The notes beneath the pieces are model-generated. The model ran no database searches, was not told the origin of the DNA, and worked only from the letters and a program-made list of their open reading frames with translations. A stretch of 64,000 nt of DNA from an uncultured Phycicoccus sp. (GTDB lineage Bacteria; Actinomycetota; Actinomycetes; Actinomycetales; Dermatophilaceae): assembly GCF_947495705.1 (NCBI RefSeq), contig NZ_CANLZR010000001.1:558001-622000 (forward strand). Reading direction: 5' to 3'. Both the position numbers and the translations under genes were made by a program. Shown one piece after another: positions 26,223-34,314 of the stretch. How positions within the stretch are numbered: position 1 is the stretch's first letter; each line of letters begins with the position of its first letter.

Positions 26223-27782
26223 ATGGACCAGCCAGCAGTCAGTCTCGAGGAGCGACGCTCCCGGCTCGAGGCTGCCGCGGAGGCCTTGGACGGACTTGAC
26301 ATCGTGCTCCACCAGGCCTCCGGTCCCGAGCTGGCAGAGCTGATGACCCTTGCCGACCGGGTGGCCGCGCGGGCTGCTGCGGCGCGGGTGTCGGTCACCG
26401 CCGAGGCGGTGACCCGCGGCGAGGTGGCAGAGGCGGGCGTCAACGTCCACGCCTGGGTCCGCGACCACGCACCCTCGCTGTGCCAGGGCGGTGCCGGGGC
26501 AGTCGCCACGGTCGTCCAGGCCGTCGCGGCTCCGGGCTCGCAGCGGCCGGCGGACGGCCCACTCGTCGACCCCGACTCGGCGCTCGGCATCGTGTGGTCG
26601 GGGGTCTCCGAGGGATCGGTGTCCCCGGCACTGGCGACGGCGGTGCTGCGCGAGCTGGAGCGGCTCCAGCCCCAGCTGGTCCCCGAGGCGGTGCCGACCG
26701 TGACCCGCGCGCTGCTCGAGCTGGGGGTGCAGTGGGGGCCGTCGGTGATGCGCCGGCTGCGGCCGCGGCTGCTGGCCGAGCACGGCCGCGCCGGGGTGCT
26801 CGACGACCTCCAGGACCGGCTGGCGGCGGCGGCACGGCTGTCCGCACCTGTCGTGGAGTCGGCGGACCTCACCGAGTACCAGCTCTTGATGACCCCTGAG
26901 CAGGCGGCAGCCTTGGAGGCGGCCATCGGCCCGCTGTCGGCGCCTGCGCCCAACGACGAGACGGGGGAGCGCGACCTGCGCCCGTCCGGGCAGCGCCGGG
27001 TCGAGGCACTGACCGAGGTCTGCCGCCGTTCCAGTGGCCTCGACGCCGCCGGGTCGGGCAGCGACGGGGCCGGCGCGGCCTCGTCGGCGCTGCACGTGAC
27101 GATGTCTCTCGAAGACCTGCAGGCCCGCACTGGATGCGGCGAGGTGCTCGGGTCGAGCGCAACCGGGACCCTGCTGTCGCCGGAGGCCCTGCGGCGCGTC
27201 TGCTGCGACGCCGACCTCATCCCGCACGTGCTGGGGAGCGCCGGCGAGGACCTCGACCTGGGCCGCGTAGTCAGGCTGTTCACCCGGGCCCAACGGCGGC
27301 GGCTGTGGCGCCGCGACCGAGGCTGTACGTACCCCGGCTGCACCGCCCCTGCCAGCTGGTCGCAGGCACATCACGTCGTGCACTGGGCCGACGGCGGGCT
27401 GTCCGACATGGACAACGCAGCCCTGCTGTGCCAGCGACATCACACCCTCGTCCACAAACGTCGGCTCATTGCGGAGGTGCGCGGCCGACCGGATGACCAG
27501 GGCCGGTACGTCGTCTGGGACCTCACCGACGGCAGCTACGACCGGCACCTGCATCGGCTGCGGGCTGAACAGGCCCAGCACGACCCGCCCCCGCTGACGC
27601 CGGAGCGGCTGCGAACCCTGCTCGCTGCCCTCGCGGGTGAGGACCCGGACGACCAGCGTTGGGCCGAGCACGAGCTGGCGGCCTGGGGGCCCGACGACGA
27701 GTGGGCACCCGGCACCGACCTCGACGGCTGGGATCACGCCTGGTCCGAGGAGAGCCTCGTCGGCCTCGAGCACTCGTCCTGA
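26223..27782 (+). CDS. DUF222 / HNH endonuclease domain protein (13E12-repeat family), copy 1
   Basis: A 519-residue member of the large actinobacterial 13E12 family. Residues 1-330 are the helical DUF222 region, including LTEYQLLMTPEQAAAL. An HNH nuclease follows at about 355-415: CTYPGCTAPASW, the catalytic AHHVVHWADGG and CQRHHTLVH, with two zinc-binding Cys pairs. A further 100-residue acidic tail is not shared with the second copy in this window. Family members occur in many copies per genome, and the biological role is unknown (mobile-element or defence links are discussed). The start follows a conserved TAGTGT element with no Shine-Dalgarno, so it is probably leaderless. Confidence 0.9.
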   Translation: MDQPAVSLEERRSRLEAAAEALDGLDIVLHQASGPELAELMTLADRVAARAAAARVSVTAEAVTRGEVAEAGVNVHAWVRDHAPSLCQGGAGAVATVVQAVAAPGSQRPADGPLVDPDSALGIVWSGVSEGSVSPALATAVLRELERLQPQLVPEAVPTVTRALLELGVQWGPSVMRRLRPRLLAEHGRAGVLDDLQDRLAAAARLSAPVVESADLTEYQLLMTPEQAAALEAAIGPLSAPAPNDETGERDLRPSGQRRVEALTEVCRRSSGLDAAGSGSDGAGAASSALHVTMSLEDLQARTGCGEVLGSSATGTLLSPEALRRVCCDADLIPHVLGSAGEDLDLGRVVRLFTRAQRRRLWRRDRGCTYPGCTAPASWSQAHHVVHWADGGLSDMDNAALLCQRHHTLVHKRRLIAEVRGRPDDQGRYVVWDLTDGSYDRHLHRLRAEQAQHDPPPLTPERLRTLLAALAGEDPDDQRWAEHELAAWGPDDEWAPGTDLDGWDHAWSEESLVGLEHSS

Positions 27783-27866
27783 GTCGGACCTCGACCAGAG
27801 GACACAGGTCGCTTCGTACGCAGGCGGCGTACAACGGTGCGAGTGGCTCCGCGCGGGTCGACGGAT

Positions 27867-28190
27867 AAGTGACTGCAGCCGGGTCGACGGTGATTTGACC
27901 GCAGCAAGGGCCGACGTCGGCGTCTGGGGAGCCGGGGTCGACGGCGCGGTGATCTCAGCCCGGGTCCCGGTGAGGTGACCGCGCCGGGGGCCGACTGTGC
28001 GGTGACCGCAGCCCGGGTTCCGGTGAGGTGACCGCGCCGGGGGCGACTGTGCGGTGACCGCAGCCCGGGTTCCGGTGAGGTGACCGCGCCGGGGGCGACT
28101 GTGCGGTGACCGCAGCCGGGCTCACGGTGAGCCAACGGCAGCCGGGTTCGACGGCACGGCCATCGCAGCGAGGGCCAACCTCCCCGCTCG
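27867..28190. repeat. 52-bp tandem repeat array
   Basis: Copies begin with GTGACCGCAGCC(C)GGG at 28002, 28054 and, partly, 28106, with a close variant at 27949 (GTGATCTCAGCC). The period is 52-53 bp, and the copies at 28002 and 28054 are essentially identical. More degenerate units (AAGTGACTGCAGCCGGG near 27867 and a GGCAGCCGGG form near 28135) extend the array to about 28190. Each unit also contains CCGGTGAGGTGACCGCGCCG. Translations are low complexity in all frames. It fills the gap between the DUF222 gene and the converging EEP gene. Confidence 0.8.
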
Positions 28191-28248
28191 GGGAGCCGGG
28201 GTCACCGGTGGGGTGGCCCCACGGTTGGGGTCAGCGCCGACTGCGCCG

Positions 28249-29376
28249 TCAGAGCCGGAACTCGGCGACCACCCCGGCGTGGTCGGACGGCCAGAACGGC
28301 GGCACGCCCCGGAAGGGGGTGTTGCCGACGACGACAGCCGTGGCGCTGTCGGCGCGGGCGGCGCCGCGGCCGAGCACGAGGTCGATGCGGCTCCGCAGCG
28401 TCGAGACCGGGTTGTTGAGCGCACCGGGAGCCAGCGGGGGAGTGTTCGACGACTGGCAGCACGTGAACCCCGACCCCAGCGTTGCGTCGTCCCAGGCGTC
28501 CCGGAACCGGCCGGGCGCGGTGAGCTGCGCATACGAGGTGGTGGTCGACCCGTCCGCGGCGGAGTTGAAGTCGCCGACGGCGATGACGGTGCCACCCTTG
28601 GCCGGCCCGGCGAGGAACTCGGCCGCCTGGGCCTCCTGGATGAGCGGGAAGTCCTCGGTCTCGAGGTGGGTGTTGACGAACCGGAACGGCTTGTTGCCGA
28701 GCTTCGCGTCGATGCTGGCCCAGCCGCGGTCGAAGGCGACGGGCCCGACCGGCGAGTCGAACACCTGCTGGTCGGCGTAGCGGCCGCTGCGGGCGTTGCT
28801 CCAGGTGAGCCCCGGGGTGTCGTCGTTGACGAGGATCACGTCCCGGTCATCGAGCGTCACCGAGCAGGTGATGACGGGTCCCGGCTGCACGCACCCCTGA
28901 CTGGCCAGCGCCAGCGGCGCCGGCCCGATCGAGGCGTTGTCGACCACCGCGGCAACCGAGTACGAGAGTCCCCGGGCCGTGAGCGCGGACTGGAGGATCG
29001 CCAGGAAGTCGTAGCCGGGCGGCGGGTTGATCCCACCGGTGGTCCAGCGCGACACCTCCTGGAGGCCGATGACGTCCGGCCCGCGCGCCTGGATCTCGTC
29101 GGCGATCGCCTCGGCCCGGGCCGGGAAGTTCGTGTACTGCACCGTCGCGTAGATCTGGGCGACCGCCGCCACGAAGCCCTCGGGCGTCGACGCCGCCAAT
29201 GCCGGGGTGAGGCTGGAGCCGAGGTAGAGGTTCTGGGTCATCACGACGACCGTGTCGCGGTCCTTCGGTGCGGCCTGAGCCGGTGCGGTGGTCAGCATCG
29301 CCCCCAGGGCCATCATCACGGCCACCGCCACCCCCGCGGTCCGTGAAGCCGTCCAGCGCGGAGTGGTCCTGGCCAT
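28249..29376 (-). CDS. Secreted endonuclease/exonuclease/phosphatase family protein
   Basis: A 375-residue exported hydrolase of the EEP (DNase I/sphingomyelinase-like) fold. An N-terminal signal peptide (VAVAVMMALGAMLTTAPAQA) ends at an AQA-A cleavage site. The core motifs are VMTQNLYLG (metal Asn), VIGLQEVSRW (catalytic Glu), FVNTHLE, VGDFNSAAD (GDFN) and the terminal WPSDHAGVV (SDH with the catalytic His). The substrate may be nucleic acid, a phosphoinositide or a sphingolipid; sequence alone does not say. ATG 29376 has GGAGG seven bases upstream and is preferred to the frame from 29394. Confidence 0.88.
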   Translation of the reverse strand: MARTTPRWTASRTAGVAVAVMMALGAMLTTAPAQAAPKDRDTVVVMTQNLYLGSSLTPALAASTPEGFVAAVAQIYATVQYTNFPARAEAIADEIQARGPDVIGLQEVSRWTTGGINPPPGYDFLAILQSALTARGLSYSVAAVVDNASIGPAPLALASQGCVQPGPVITCSVTLDDRDVILVNDDTPGLTWSNARSGRYADQQVFDSPVGPVAFDRGWASIDAKLGNKPFRFVNTHLETEDFPLIQEAQAAEFLAGPAKGGTVIAVGDFNSAADGSTTTSYAQLTAPGRFRDAWDDATLGSGFTCCQSSNTPPLAPGALNNPVSTLRSRIDLVLGRGAARADSATAVVVGNTPFRGVPPFWPSDHAGVVAEFRL

Positions 29377-29496
29377 GTCATTGCCTCCCGACAACCGAAG
29401 TGCTCAGGAGCGTATCGCCCGGCCGACGACAAGGGCACCCCCTTTGGACGTCCCAAGCAGGCACCTGAGCCCGTCGAGCACCAGGCGCCGCAGCCG

Positions 29497-30540
29497 TCAC
29501 AGGCCGGAGGCGCAGTCCCCGTTGCCGAGGACCGCGAGCACGTATCGGTCGCCGGGACCGAAGCCGGTCTGGCCGCGGTTCTGGGCCGCCATGAGCTCGT
29601 CCGGGCTGTCGGCGTGGCCGGCCCCGACGACGTGGGCCAGCTCGTGCGCGATGACCGCCTGGACCTCCGCCGCGCCACGGGCCGTGGCGAGGTCCGGGGT
29701 GAGCGCGGGCGCATCGAGCGTCACCGAGCCGCTGACGTACCTGAGCCGCCCGTCGTCGCCGCGCACCACTGCACCACCGCCCAGGCCCGCAGTGTCCCCG
29801 TCGAGCTCCGGGGTCTCGGTGGGGTCGCTCCAGGCGATGAGGACGGGCTTCCAGGCCGACGACCGGCCGCCCCACCCGGTGCCGCGGTCCTCGGACGGCG
29901 CCTCGTCGGTGAACCCGTCGAACACGAACGCGAGCCCGGTGGCCAGCGACACCTGGGTGACGGCCCGCGACACCGCCTCGCGCCCTGCCCCGCCGACTCC
30001 CGGCACCTCGCGGACGACGTAGTGGATGGCACGGCACGGGTCGAACGTCACGGGGTCGGAGCCGTCCTGGGTCTGCATGAACGAGTAGTGCTCCGGCGAC
30101 GGCGCGGCGGGGATGGGCACCGCGGGACGGACCCGGCCGTCGGAGGCTCCCGACGCCGACGCCGACGTCGCCACACCCACAGCCGCGCGCGAGGGGTCGT
30201 TGAACACCCGGTAGGCGGGGTCGCCGTGGACGAGGTAGTCGACCCAGCCCGAGAGGCTCGGCGTGGCCGCCCAGGCCACCGAGGCCAGCGCGACGGACGC
30301 CACGAGAACCATGGTCCGGCGCCCCGTCCGCTGCGTGCCGTCGCCGACCGGCCGGCCGGGCTCCCAGGCCCGTGGGTCGGTGCGCGACGACAGCCCGCCC
30401 GGCGACGTGACCTCGTCGGGGTCGGCTGCCAGCCGGTCGAGGCGGTCCAGCTCCTCGAGGCGTCGCTGCATGTCGCGCTGCCGACGCCCCGGCCCGCCCG
30501 TCAGCGCATCCAGTCGCGCTGTCCATCCCCCGCCTGACAC
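29497..30540 (-). CDS. Membrane-anchored metzincin-type zinc metalloprotease
   Basis: A 347-residue protein with a cytoplasmic N-terminus of about 75 residues and one membrane helix at about 76-95 (TMVLVASVALASVAWAA). The extracellular domain ends in the zinc site HELAHVVGAGH (HExxHxxGxxH), followed by SPDELM, whose Met fits the Met-turn. This matches matrixin-like M10 peptidases. C169 and the C-terminal C343 could form a disulfide. Substrate unknown. GTG 30540 lies exactly six bases after a TACCCT -10-like box, suggesting a leaderless message; an internal ATG at 30471 is an alternative start. It is on the same strand as the beta-amylase gene, 79 bp downstream of it. Confidence 0.85.
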   Translation of the reverse strand: MSGGGWTARLDALTGGPGRRQRDMQRRLEELDRLDRLAADPDEVTSPGGLSSRTDPRAWEPGRPVGDGTQRTGRRTMVLVASVALASVAWAATPSLSGWVDYLVHGDPAYRVFNDPSRAAVGVATSASASGASDGRVRPAVPIPAAPSPEHYSFMQTQDGSDPVTFDPCRAIHYVVREVPGVGGAGREAVSRAVTQVSLATGLAFVFDGFTDEAPSEDRGTGWGGRSSAWKPVLIAWSDPTETPELDGDTAGLGGGAVVRGDDGRLRYVSGSVTLDAPALTPDLATARGAAEVQAVIAHELAHVVGAGHADSPDELMAAQNRGQTGFGPGDRYVLAVLGNGDCASGL

Positions 30541-30619
30541 CCGAACAGGGTAGGAGGGGACGGCACCGCGCGCTGGCAGTTGACGGAATCGCAGGGCACG
30601 GCCGGCGCGGGCAAGCGCG

Positions 30620-32347
30620 CTAGGGCCGGGTGATCGCGACGTTCGACGAAGTCGGCAGGACGTACACCTGCGTGGAGTTCGCCGAGTACCACCGCGTCGT
30701 GCTGTCCCAGGCCCCCGCCGAGCTGACGAAGTTGAAGTTGAACGTCGGCGTCCCCGCCACGGTCACCTTCCACCAGTGCCGGCCGTTGAGGTACCCCTCG
30801 TAGGCCATCGCCCGGTCGCCGGTCAGCCCGTTCCACGGGTGCAGCGTGTAGCCCGCAGCGGACGCCGGCTCGGCGTAGTGCACCGTCACCTGCTGCCGGT
30901 ACCGCGCAATAAACGACGCGTAGCGCGACATCCCCAGCCCGGAGGCGACGTCACCGACCCGGAGCACCGTCATCCCGATGTACGGCGCGTAGTCGAAGGC
31001 GTTGACGATGTTGTCCCAGCCCGAGTTCGACGCGACCCCGCCGGCCAGGGCGTTCTCGCCCTTGATCGCGACCCCGAGCGAGGCCGCGTGCTGGGCCACC
31101 CAGAACACGAGGTCCTGCGCGCCCGAGTACGCCGGGGCCGAATAGCCGTTCGACATCTCCAGGCACGTGAAGTGCAGGATGACCTGCCGCGACGTCGCGA
31201 CCGTCTTCGCCAGCCCGATGACCTTCGTGTAGCCGTGCCCGGTGCCGCCGGCGTTCATGTCGACCGAGGTCTGGACCAGCCCGGCGGCGACCTCGGCCGC
31301 GCGCGGGTAGGTGGGGTGCGTCATCGCCCAGTGCACGCCGGGGATCTTGTAGCCGAGCGGCGCGTTCGAGAACGACGACCCGAGCGCCGACGAGACCGCG
31401 TCGAGCACCGTCTTGCCGTGCGTGACGAGGCTCTGGTTGTACCAGTCGACGAAGTCCTTGCCGTACTTGATGTTCCGGTAGTCACCGGAGCTGAAGAAGT
31501 ACCCCGCGTCCGAGGGCGGGTTGATCTGGCTCGTGCTCGTCAGCGACGTGCCCCAGGCCGAGTTCACGCCCGCCAGGGAGCCGTACTTCGACACCATCGC
31601 GGAGCGGAAGGAGGCGACCGCGAGCGGCGAGTACGACTGCAGCGCACCGCGCGTGGGGTAGCCGGCGCCCGAGTCGTGGCCGTTGTAGGAGGGGTAGCGC
31701 AGCTCCCCGGCGGGGCCGAGCGAGACGTTGACCTCCGACAGGTCGCCGCCGTACGTCCCCGAGTAGCGGTTCTTGAACGCCGTGGCGAACGCCGCGTACT
31801 CGCCCGAGACGAGCCCGTCGGCCCACACCTGCAGGGTCTCGCTGGAGTAGTTGCCCTGCTCGCTCTTGTACTTCAGCCCGTTGGCGTCCAGGGTGACGCC
31901 GTTCAGGCTCTTGCCCTGGTACTTGCCCCACAGCCACGACGGCAGCGGGATGTTGCACGTGTCGCCGACGTTCCCGCCGCACTGGTGGAAGGACAGGATG
32001 GGGACGATCTTCAGCCCGCGCGCCTTGATCTTGGCGAACATCGTGTCGTAGTACGACCAGTCGAAGACCTGGTCGGAGGTCTCGACCTTGCCCCACCACA
32101 CGTCGACGCTCACCCCGTCGACGCCGTACTCCTTGGCGGTCTGGATCTGCGCCTCGAAGCCCGACCACTGCGAGGACTCGACCCACAGCGGGGCCATGAC
32201 GTTCGCGGTGAACGCGGGGTTGTTCGTCGCGGTGGCGGCGCGCGCGGGAGCAGCCGGAGCGGCGACGACCGCGACGACGGCGAGAGCCGCGACAAGGGCC
32301 ACCCGGGCCTGGGTGAGCAGTGCAGGCAGGGATGAGCCGACGGCCAC
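30620..32347 (-). CDS. Secreted GH14 beta-amylase with C-terminal starch-binding module
   Basis: A 575-residue exported enzyme that releases maltose from the non-reducing ends of starch. A signal peptide (residues 1-38, ending ARA-A) precedes the GH14 barrel. Signature features are VDVWWGKVE at 81-89, FHQCGGNVGDTCNIPLPSW at 120-138, the acid catalyst E215 in GPAGELRYPSY, and the base E431 in GENALAGG. Residues about 486-575 look like a CBM25/26 starch-binding module (VTVHYAEP, WWKVTVAG, FNFNFVSSAGAWD). The GTG start has GGAGG eight bases upstream. Length is normal and all catalytic residues are present. No other starch gene is adjacent. Confidence 0.92.
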   Translation of the reverse strand: MAVGSSLPALLTQARVALVAALAVVAVVAAPAAPARAATATNNPAFTANVMAPLWVESSQWSGFEAQIQTAKEYGVDGVSVDVWWGKVETSDQVFDWSYYDTMFAKIKARGLKIVPILSFHQCGGNVGDTCNIPLPSWLWGKYQGKSLNGVTLDANGLKYKSEQGNYSSETLQVWADGLVSGEYAAFATAFKNRYSGTYGGDLSEVNVSLGPAGELRYPSYNGHDSGAGYPTRGALQSYSPLAVASFRSAMVSKYGSLAGVNSAWGTSLTSTSQINPPSDAGYFFSSGDYRNIKYGKDFVDWYNQSLVTHGKTVLDAVSSALGSSFSNAPLGYKIPGVHWAMTHPTYPRAAEVAAGLVQTSVDMNAGGTGHGYTKVIGLAKTVATSRQVILHFTCLEMSNGYSAPAYSGAQDLVFWVAQHAASLGVAIKGENALAGGVASNSGWDNIVNAFDYAPYIGMTVLRVGDVASGLGMSRYASFIARYRQQVTVHYAEPASAAGYTLHPWNGLTGDRAMAYEGYLNGRHWWKVTVAGTPTFNFNFVSSAGAWDSTTRWYSANSTQVYVLPTSSNVAITRP

Positions 32348-32490
32348 GGCGGACCTCCACGAGGACGGCGACGCCGCAGGCCCCCGGGGCGCCGCCGCGA
32401 CGATGCGAGCAGAACCTGCTCACCGTATGGGCGACGACACCGGTCGGCAATCCGAGCGCGCCGAGGCCGCGGCCCCGGCGCGCACGGACG

Positions 32491-32823
32491 TTACATGCCG
32501 GGGATGGGCTGCACCTCGTGCACCTCGATCTCGCAGCCACCCGAGTTGAGGTGCGGGTGGATCTTCGCCAGCTCGAGGGCGGCGTCCATGTCCGCGGCCT
32601 CGAGGATCGTGTAGCCGCTGACGTCGCGCCCGCTCGGAGCAGTGCCGTCCTGGGTCACCTGCACGCCATTGGCGAGCGGGGTGCCGAAGTCGACCATCCC
32701 GTCGCCGACCTTCTCGGCCCAGGCCATCCACTTGCCCATCTCGGCCTGCATGTCCTCCGGGCTCATCTCCGGCGCGCCCTCGGGGGGAGTGGGGTTGTGG
32801 TACGTGAAGACGAACTTCGTCAT
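32491..32823 (-). CDS. YCII-related (DGPF) domain protein
   Basis: A 110-residue protein with the YCII/DGPF ferredoxin-like fold: KFVFTYHNP at the N-terminus, the central MGKWMAWAEKVGDGMVDFG and the C-terminal CEIEVHEVQPI. Family members are small dimeric proteins of unclear enzymology, sometimes linked to ECF sigma factors, none of which is seen here. ATG 32823 has GGAAGGA upstream and starts the domain; the longer frame to 33009 would add a low-complexity stretch overlapping the neighbouring gene. It sits downstream of the ArsR/SRPBCC pair on the same strand with an 82-bp gap. Confidence 0.85.
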   Translation of the reverse strand: MTKFVFTYHNPTPPEGAPEMSPEDMQAEMGKWMAWAEKVGDGMVDFGTPLANGVQVTQDGTAPSGRDVSGYTILEAADMDAALELAKIHPHLNSGGCEIEVHEVQPIPGM

Positions 32824-32905
32824 CGTCGTGTCCTTCCATTCGATGCCGTCCGCCGTGGCGTGACCCGGGATGGGCCCCTGCGACCGCCGCGGACGGGTCC
32901 TGCGG

Positions 32906-33880
32906 TCAGGCGGCGATCGGGGTGCGGCCGGCGTACGCCGCCAGCGCATCCAGGGGCGAGGCGCCCGCCGCCGGCGGCACCTCGTCGGCGAAGGAGCGGC
33001 CGCGCCCACCGGGGACGACCGCCTCGGCCAGGCCGCGCACGTAGGCGACGACCTCGTCGGAGAGGCGCAGGTCTTGGCCGCTCGCCTGGGCGATGTCCCA
33101 GCCGTGCAGCACCAGCTCGAGCGGCAGGACCCCGGCGATGACGGCCGCGGGTGCCTCGCCGTCGCCGACGGGCACCATCGAGTCGGGGTCGACCCGGCGC
33201 CAGGCGGCGATGGCGTGCGCGGCAGCCTCGGTGACCCGGTTCTCCGCCGACCCCGTATCGGGCGGGTCCACGGGGTGGCCAGCCATCCCGGCCAGCTGGG
33301 TCAGCGAGCCGATGAGGTGGACGACGAGGTCGTGACAGGTGAACTCGGTGCACGGCGTCGGCCGCGGCTGGTCCTCGATGGTCAGCCCACGCAGCACCGG
33401 CTGCAGGGCGGCCAGCGCGGCCTCGGCCGCAGTGGTCGGGGTGAGCTCGTCGGGCGCCCAGGCCCACTCGTCGGGGCCGGCGTCGCCGGTGGCGGCCACC
33501 CGCTGGAGCCGTTCGAGGTAGTGGGCCCAGCCCAGGGCGTGCTTCTCGGCCTCGACGGCGCTCAGGCCCTCGTGCTGCAGGGTGACCCGGGAGCCATCGC
33601 CGTGCGGCTCGACCGTGACCGTGACGGTGGAGGCGTCGGGCGGGACGTCGTCGCTGCCCTCCCAGCCCCAGCCGAGCACGAGCCGACGGCCGGGCTCGAC
33701 CTCGCGGACCGTGCCGGCGGCGATGTGTCCGGGAGTCACGGTCCACCGGTAGGCGCCCCCGGCGCGCAGGTCGACGACGGCCGAGACCGTCTGCCAGCGC
33801 CGGAGCCGCTCGGCCTCGGTGAGCAGGGCGAAGGCCTCGTCGGGGGTGACCGGCAGGTCGACGCTGTTCGTGTACGTCAT
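32906..33880 (-). CDS. SRPBCC (AHSA1-like) domain fused to MDMPI/TIGR03086-type domain
   Basis: A 324-residue two-domain fusion. Residues 1-140 are an SRPBCC/AHSA1-type ligand-binding fold (SVDLPVTPDEAFALLTEAER, ending ALGWAHYLERL). Residues 155-324 match the mycothiol-dependent maleylpyruvate isomerase-like TIGR03086 family (LRGLTIEDQPRPTPCTEFTC, HDLVVHLIGSL, LPLELVLHGWDIA), whose DinB-like fold binds metal through three His residues. The ATG overlaps the ArsR stop by four bases, so expression is coupled. ArsR-SRPBCC pairs are common; the added MDMPI domain suggests mycothiol-linked chemistry on the bound ligand, which is inference. Confidence 0.85.
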   Translation of the reverse strand: MTYTNSVDLPVTPDEAFALLTEAERLRRWQTVSAVVDLRAGGAYRWTVTPGHIAAGTVREVEPGRRLVLGWGWEGSDDVPPDASTVTVTVEPHGDGSRVTLQHEGLSAVEAEKHALGWAHYLERLQRVAATGDAGPDEWAWAPDELTPTTAAEAALAALQPVLRGLTIEDQPRPTPCTEFTCHDLVVHLIGSLTQLAGMAGHPVDPPDTGSAENRVTEAAAHAIAAWRRVDPDSMVPVGDGEAPAAVIAGVLPLELVLHGWDIAQASGQDLRLSDEVVAYVRGLAEAVVPGGRGRSFADEVPPAAGASPLDALAAYAGRTPIAA

Positions 33881-34182
33881 GGGGCTCTCCTCAGCGCGTG
33901 GGCGTCCTCGACCAGCTGGTCGAGCTCGGTGGTCCAGAACCGGTCGATCTCGGCCTGGAGCCGCTGCAGACCGCCGGGCAGCACCCGGTAGGTCCGCTGG
34001 CGGCCGACCTTCTCCGCGGTCACGAGCCCCGCGGCCGCCAGCACGAGCAGGTGCTGGGACACCGCCGACCTCGTGACCGGGAACTCCGCCGCCACCTCGG
34101 ACACCGTCCTCGGCCGCTGCGCGAGCAGCTGGAGGATGCGGCGCCGGGTCGGTTCGGCCGCGGCGGAGAGGGGGTCGGTCAC
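33877..34182 (-). CDS. ArsR-family transcriptional regulator
   Basis: A 101-residue winged-helix repressor: LSAAAEPTRRRILQLLAQRP, the recognition helix TRSAVSQHLLVLAAAGLV, and the wing EKVGRQRTYRVLP. It lacks the metal-binding Cys of metal sensors, as is usual for the ArsR partners of SRPBCC proteins. Its stop overlaps the SRPBCC-MDMPI start. A perfect inverted repeat ten bases upstream of its start (34192-34209) is the probable autoregulatory operator. The effector is unknown and may be the ligand of the neighbouring SRPBCC domain. Confidence 0.92.
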   Translation of the reverse strand: MTDPLSAAAEPTRRRILQLLAQRPRTVSEVAAEFPVTRSAVSQHLLVLAAAGLVTAEKVGRQRTYRVLPGGLQRLQAEIDRFWTTELDQLVEDAHALRRAP

Positions 34183-34191
34183 ACCCGAATA

Positions 34192-34209
34192 CGTTAGTAA
34201 CGACTAACG
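34192..34209. promoter_or_regulatory. Operator candidate of the arsR-SRPBCC unit
   Basis: A perfect inverted repeat, CGTTAGT and ACTAACG around AACG, lies 9-27 bp upstream of the ArsR start. The 7-4-7 geometry and the position over the promoter fit a winged-helix repressor site that shuts off its own operon. Confidence 0.65.
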
Positions 34210-34314
34210 CATCTGTCCAGACCCGCGCCCGCGGAGGACAGTGACGACCGGGGGAGTGCGGCTCTAGACTCCGCACACCGCGCCGCGGAACAGCGCCACC
34301 GAGGGGGCCACGCC

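Noticed and set aside
27734-28135. Minus-strand frame with repeating peptide over the 52-bp array
   Set aside because: The peptide periodicity only mirrors the DNA repeat; there is no ribosome site and the repeat period of 52-53 bp does not preserve frame.
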